A stretch of DNA of 64,000 nucleotides from Saprospiraceae bacterium. Lineage in GTDB: Bacteria; Bacteroidota; Bacteroidia; Chitinophagales; Saprospiraceae. Positions 60,317 to 64,000 of the stretch are shown in pieces (position 1 is the stretch's first letter; each line of letters starts with the position of its first letter). The notes under the pieces were generated by a model. It saw only the letters and a program-made list of their open reading frames with translations. It searched no databases and had not been told where the DNA came from. A program made the translations under genes and the position numbers. The stretch is from positions 186,001-250,000 of the forward strand of contig JADJNF010000001.1 of assembly GCA_016714445.1 (NCBI GenBank). The letters are read 5' to 3'.

Positions 60317-63157
60317 ATGCATTATCATCCGGAAAATATTGAACCAAAATGGCGTCAGAAATGGGTAGACGAGTCATTGTATAAAATTAGTAATGAATCT
60401 GTTAAACCCAAATATTATGTGCTCGATATGTTTCCATATCCTTCTGGTGCTGGTCTGCATGTAGGTCATCCTCTTGGATATATTGCATCTGATATTTTTG
60501 CGCGCTACAAGAGACTAAAAGGATTTAATGTTCTTCATCCAATGGGATATGACGCTTTTGGACTCCCTGCAGAGCAATATGCTATTCAAACAGGAGTACA
60601 TCCTGCAGTCTCGACCGATGAAAACATCAAAAGATACCGTGAGCAACTGGATAATATTGGATTCAGTTTTGATTGGAGCAGAGAAGTAAAAACTTCAGAC
60701 CCTTCATACTACAAATGGACGCAATGGATATTCCTTCAATTATATCATCATTATTATGACCTTAGTGAAAACAAAGCAAAACCAATAAAGGAATTGATTT
60801 CTTCGTTTGAAAAATTTGGAAGTGCATATATCAGGTCCTACCACAGCCATGATTCAGATTTTACGGCTAATGAGTGGGCTGAAATGTCTCCAAAACAAAA
60901 AGATGATACACTCATGAATTATCGTCTGGCTTATAGAAAAACCGGATATGTAAACTGGTGTGAAGCCTTAGGTACAGTACTTGCCAATGACGAAGTTAAA
61001 GACGGACTGTCAGAACGAGGTGGTCATCCGGTCGAGAAAAAAGCAATGATGCAGTGGTCGTTGCGTATCACAGCATATGCTGAAAGATTGCTGCAAGACC
61101 TCGATACACTGGAATGGTCTGATGCATTAAAGTCCATGCAAAAGAATTGGATCGGAAGATCTGAGGGCGCTCAAATGTTTTTTGAAATAGTAGGGCATGA
61201 AGAAAAACTGGAAATATTTACTACGCGTCCTGATACCATTTTTGGAGCTACTTATCTTGTTTTAGCGCCTGAACATGACCTTGTGAAAAAAATCACCACA
61301 ATAGAACAAAATGAAAATGTGGAAGCTTACTTAGAATATGTAAGCAGCAGATCTGAAATTGATAGAATGTCAGAAGTTAAAGAAGTTTCAGGTGTATTTA
61401 CGGGTGCTTATGCAAAACATCCTTTTACGGATAACGAAATTCCTATCTGGCTGGGAGAATATGTACTTAAAGATTATGGAACAGGAGCTATTATGGCTGT
61501 ACCAAGCGATGACGAAAGAGATCAGTTGTTTGCTAAAAAATTTGGACTAGATATTATAGATGTAGTTGATAAAAGTGAATACCCTGGATCAACAATGCAT
61601 GATAAAACAGGTAAAATTATAAATTCAGATTTTTTGAACGGAATGGAAGTTATGAACGCCATTCAATATATGTTTGAACAAATAGAAAAAACAGGCATCG
61701 GAGCAAAAAAAGTAAATTATAAACTTCGGGATGCCAATTATTCCAGACAGAGGTATTGGGGCGAACCATTTCCGATAGCATATAATAAAGAAGGTGTAGC
61801 TCAACCACTAAGTGTTGACAAATTGCCTTTGACTTTGCCGGAATTGGAGAATTTTCAGCCTGCATCAGGTGGTAAATCTCCCTTAGCCAGAGCAGATGAT
61901 TGGGTGGGCCAAATACCTGACATGACACTCGAAACAGATACAATGCCTGGTTTCGCCGGATCTTCCTGGTACTTCTTAAGATATATGGATGCTTCCAATG
62001 AAAATGAGTTTGCATCAAAAAAGGCAATTGATTACTGGCAGGATGTTGATCTCTATGTTGGAGGAACAGAACATGCCGTTGGACACTTGATGTACTCCAG
62101 GACCTGGCACAAATTTTTATACGATCTCGGCTTGGTTCCTACGATCGAGCCGTTTAAAAAGTTGGTGAATCAAGGGATGATTACAGCTTATGGATACTAT
62201 GCAGAAAATCTTAAATTTGACGATGGCAATACTTTGATCGGAAATATTAAAGACATTAAATCTGACCATAACATACATGTAGGAAGTCCGATTAGACTTG
62301 CTTATATTAATGAACATTTGGATAGCCAAAATCGAGTAACTAAAAGTAAGTTTAGTGAGTATATCGAAAGCATAGGAAAACACTTTAATGTATTAAACGA
62401 TACTACAAAATATTATTGGGCAAAAGATGATAATGGTGAAGATTATTTCACCGTAAATATCATCCAGGAAAAAATGTCTAAATCAAAGTACAATGTACAG
62501 AATCCTGATGAAATAGTAACCAAATATGGAGCCGACTGTTTCCGCATGTATGAAATGTTCCTCGGACCGATCGAACAATCCAAACCTTGGGACACTAAAG
62601 GCATCGATGGCGTAAACCGTTTTTTGAGAAAATACTGGAGTTTGTACTTTTCAGAAAAGGGCTGGGAAGTATCCGATGAAGCCCCAACTGCAGAAGAAAA
62701 TAAAATTCTCCATACTTCTATAAGGAAAGTCACAGATGATATCGAAAGATTTTCATTCAATACCTGTATCAGTGCATTTATGGTTTGTGTAAATGAATTA
62801 AAGAGACTGGAATGCAATAAAAGACAGATATTAGAACCACTGACAATTTTATTGGCACCTTTCGCCCCTTTTATTACAGAAGAGCTGTGGGAAATGTTTG
62901 GCAATAAAACGTCTGTTCATTCTGCAGATTACCCTGTATTTCTGGAAAAATATCTTATCCAGGACACTGTGGAATATCCGGTGTGTGTCAATGGCAAAAA
63001 ACGGGATACCGTGGAAGTCAGTGCACAATTATCTCAGGCTGAAATTCAGGCCATTGCTCTTTCTCTGGACAATGTAAAAAAATATGTGGAAGGAAAAGAT
63101 GTGCAGAAAGTGATCGTGGTACCTGGCAGAATGATCAATCTGGTCATAAAAGAGTAA
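60317..63157 (+). CDS. leuS: Leucyl-tRNA synthetase
   Basis: A 946-residue class I synthetase charging tRNA-Leu. HVGHPLGYI (48-56) is the HIGH motif; KMSKS (719-723) is the second ATP-binding loop; the editing domain has TTRPDTIFGATYLVLAPEH and GTGAIMAVPSDDERD. The start at 60317 is chosen because MHYHPENIEPKWRQKW matches the family N-terminus; the open frame reaches upstream to 60230 without similarity. An insert between MYSRTWHKFLYDLGL and KMSKS is somewhat long (DDGNTLIGNIKDIKSDHNIHV). Essential housekeeping gene, divergent from the TonB-dependent receptor. Confidence 0.97.
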   Translation: MHYHPENIEPKWRQKWVDESLYKISNESVKPKYYVLDMFPYPSGAGLHVGHPLGYIASDIFARYKRLKGFNVLHPMGYDAFGLPAEQYAIQTGVHPAVSTDENIKRYREQLDNIGFSFDWSREVKTSDPSYYKWTQWIFLQLYHHYYDLSENKAKPIKELISSFEKFGSAYIRSYHSHDSDFTANEWAEMSPKQKDDTLMNYRLAYRKTGYVNWCEALGTVLANDEVKDGLSERGGHPVEKKAMMQWSLRITAYAERLLQDLDTLEWSDALKSMQKNWIGRSEGAQMFFEIVGHEEKLEIFTTRPDTIFGATYLVLAPEHDLVKKITTIEQNENVEAYLEYVSSRSEIDRMSEVKEVSGVFTGAYAKHPFTDNEIPIWLGEYVLKDYGTGAIMAVPSDDERDQLFAKKFGLDIIDVVDKSEYPGSTMHDKTGKIINSDFLNGMEVMNAIQYMFEQIEKTGIGAKKVNYKLRDANYSRQRYWGEPFPIAYNKEGVAQPLSVDKLPLTLPELENFQPASGGKSPLARADDWVGQIPDMTLETDTMPGFAGSSWYFLRYMDASNENEFASKKAIDYWQDVDLYVGGTEHAVGHLMYSRTWHKFLYDLGLVPTIEPFKKLVNQGMITAYGYYAENLKFDDGNTLIGNIKDIKSDHNIHVGSPIRLAYINEHLDSQNRVTKSKFSEYIESIGKHFNVLNDTTKYYWAKDDNGEDYFTVNIIQEKMSKSKYNVQNPDEIVTKYGADCFRMYEMFLGPIEQSKPWDTKGIDGVNRFLRKYWSLYFSEKGWEVSDEAPTAEENKILHTSIRKVTDDIERFSFNTCISAFMVCVNELKRLECNKRQILEPLTILLAPFAPFITEELWEMFGNKTSVHSADYPVFLEKYLIQDTVEYPVCVNGKKRDTVEVSAQLSQAEIQAIALSLDNVKKYVEGKDVQKVIVVPGRMINLVIKE

Positions 63158-63180
63158 TAATTATATTTGGATGTTCGTTT

Positions 63181-63265
63181 ATACCGACGAGAATTATTTA
63201 TTCAAAGACGATGATACTCATGTATTCATCGAGACAAATAATTCTGTCGCCATTATACTCAAAAT
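63181..63265. repeat. Shared palindrome (copy B) downstream of leuS
   Basis: Starts ataccgacgagaatt and ends gccattatactcaaaa, like copy A at 20122-20170. The outer arms CGACGAGAATTATTT/AAATAATTCTGTCG pair with one bulged base and an inner stem cgatga/tcatcg is nested. Beginning just past the leuS stop, it could end transcription or be a REP-type repeat. Confidence 0.5.
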
Positions 63266-63353
63266 GAATGCATTGGTAAATGAAATTTTTGCAAACAAAT
63301 TTATTTTGAGTATAAAAATTTGATAAAACATTTTTTATCTCTAACGAACATTA

Positions 63354-64000
63354 ATGGATATCCTTACGCATACTTTTTCGGGCTTTGCCTGTGGTACTGT
63401 TGTTGCTTCTCTGCATCAGGGTTCACTATTTGATAAGGTAGGTATTGTTTTAGCCGGTTCCATAGGTGGTTGTTTACCGGATTTGGATGCCATCAGCTTA
63501 TGGTCTGGATTTGATCAGTATATCGGTAGCGTGCTATCATTACCTTCCGGAAGAGAAATCTATTTTGGAAAATACTGGTATTCTCATCATAGTTTTACCC
63601 ATTCCAAGGTTGGATTAGTATCATTTATAATGACTTTCTCCATATTCATAATTTTTCGAAGATCAGATCAAATAAAAATTTCATCATACCATTTGTTTTG
63701 GCTAATCAGTTTTAGTTCCGGTTATCTGTTACATCTGGTTGAAGACTTACCCACACCATCAGGAAGTTGGGGTGGTATCAACCTTTTTTGGCCACTTACT
63801 AAATATTATGGAGGAACTGGAGAAATATGGTGGTGGAATAACTACGACATTTTTTTGATTGTGGTTATCGTTTGTTTGATAAATGCAGTATTAATGTTAC
63901 TACCAAATCAATTTAATAAAGTAAAAAGATTACTCCCTATTTGTGTACTTGTTTGCGGAATAACTTTGTCTGTTTTCCAGATAAAATCGCGAAATTTTGA
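63354..64000 (+). CDS. YdjM-type membrane metal-dependent hydrolase, partial
   Basis: A 215-codon open frame running off the right edge. MDILTHTFSGFACGTVV opens the DUF457/YdjM family (membrane-bound hydrolase-like proteins), with the metal-type residues D2, H6 and the LPDLDAIS motif (about 42-48), plus YSHHSFTHSKVG (about 76-87). Alternating hydrophobic segments (GLVSFIMTFSIFIIF, FWLISFSSGYLLHLV, DIFLIVVIVCLINAVLML) suggest four membrane helices. YdjM in E. coli is an SOS-regulated inner-membrane protein; the function here is unproven. Confidence 0.8.
   Translation, partial: MDILTHTFSGFACGTVVASLHQGSLFDKVGIVLAGSIGGCLPDLDAISLWSGFDQYIGSVLSLPSGREIYFGKYWYSHHSFTHSKVGLVSFIMTFSIFIIFRRSDQIKISSYHLFWLISFSSGYLLHLVEDLPTPSGSWGGINLFWPLTKYYGGTGEIWWWNNYDIFLIVVIVCLINAVLMLLPNQFNKVKRLLPICVLVCGITLSVFQIKSRNF

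Overview
The window is AT-rich bacterial DNA that fits the phylum Bacteroidota, most likely a Saprospiria-like lineage (inference). The reasons are several secreted proteins with C-terminal sorting domains of the type IX secretion system (T9SS; both the short type A form and the gliding-motility CHU_C type B form), TonB/ExbBD and TonB-dependent receptor genes, TAnnTTTG promoter boxes and a ribosomal protein S16 with a long acidic tail. No rRNA, tRNA or CRISPR array was recognised.

Region by region. 1-4450: small stand-alone genes (AHSA1/SRPBCC, DUF1801, GNAT) and a T9SS-exported parallel beta-helix protein, all on the minus strand. 4690-9800: the most unusual stretch. Three lipoprotein genes are each preceded by the same ~190-bp promoter/leader repeat. 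Two of these leaders are joined to a ~250-bp element resembling the 3' end of a group II intron, lying antisense to the genes. Two attC-like palindromic sites separate genes, and an IS200/IS605-type element has inserted into one repeat copy. Together this looks like a small cassette-like accessory array. 9885-11331: an intact IS4-type element with 9-bp target duplications. 11690-20105: accessory genes, including three that are broken or frameshifted, an intradiol dioxygenase-like protein, a VOC protein, a nitroreductase and two T9SS cargo proteins. 20180-27868: a complete histidine operon hisG-D-C-B-H-A-F-IE on the minus strand. It is preceded by a leader peptide with six His codons and an intrinsic terminator, i.e. 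a classic attenuator. A ~190-bp MITE-like element sits between hisH and hisA. 28458-40771: a giant Cys-rich, repeat-built T9SS type B surface protein of over 4000 residues. Its signal-peptide-like N-terminus lies in a different frame, joined through an in-phase T TTT TTA heptamer. 41036-43742: two UspA-type stress proteins divergent from folE. 44254-57693: T9SS cargo proteins, an exbB-exbD-exbD-tonB cluster, a CoA-binding protein, two conserved proteins of unknown function and rpsP. 57807-64000: a TonB-dependent receptor, leuS, and a truncated YdjM-type membrane hydrolase gene at the right edge.

How the parts work together. The ExbB/ExbD/TonB proteins would energise outer-membrane receptors such as the one at 57807-60089. 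The secreted proteins (2507, 17224, 19464, 28715, 44254, 51781) would share the T9SS for export and surface attachment. The his genes encode the full pathway from PRPP+ATP to histidine, with output tuned by charged tRNA-His through the leader.
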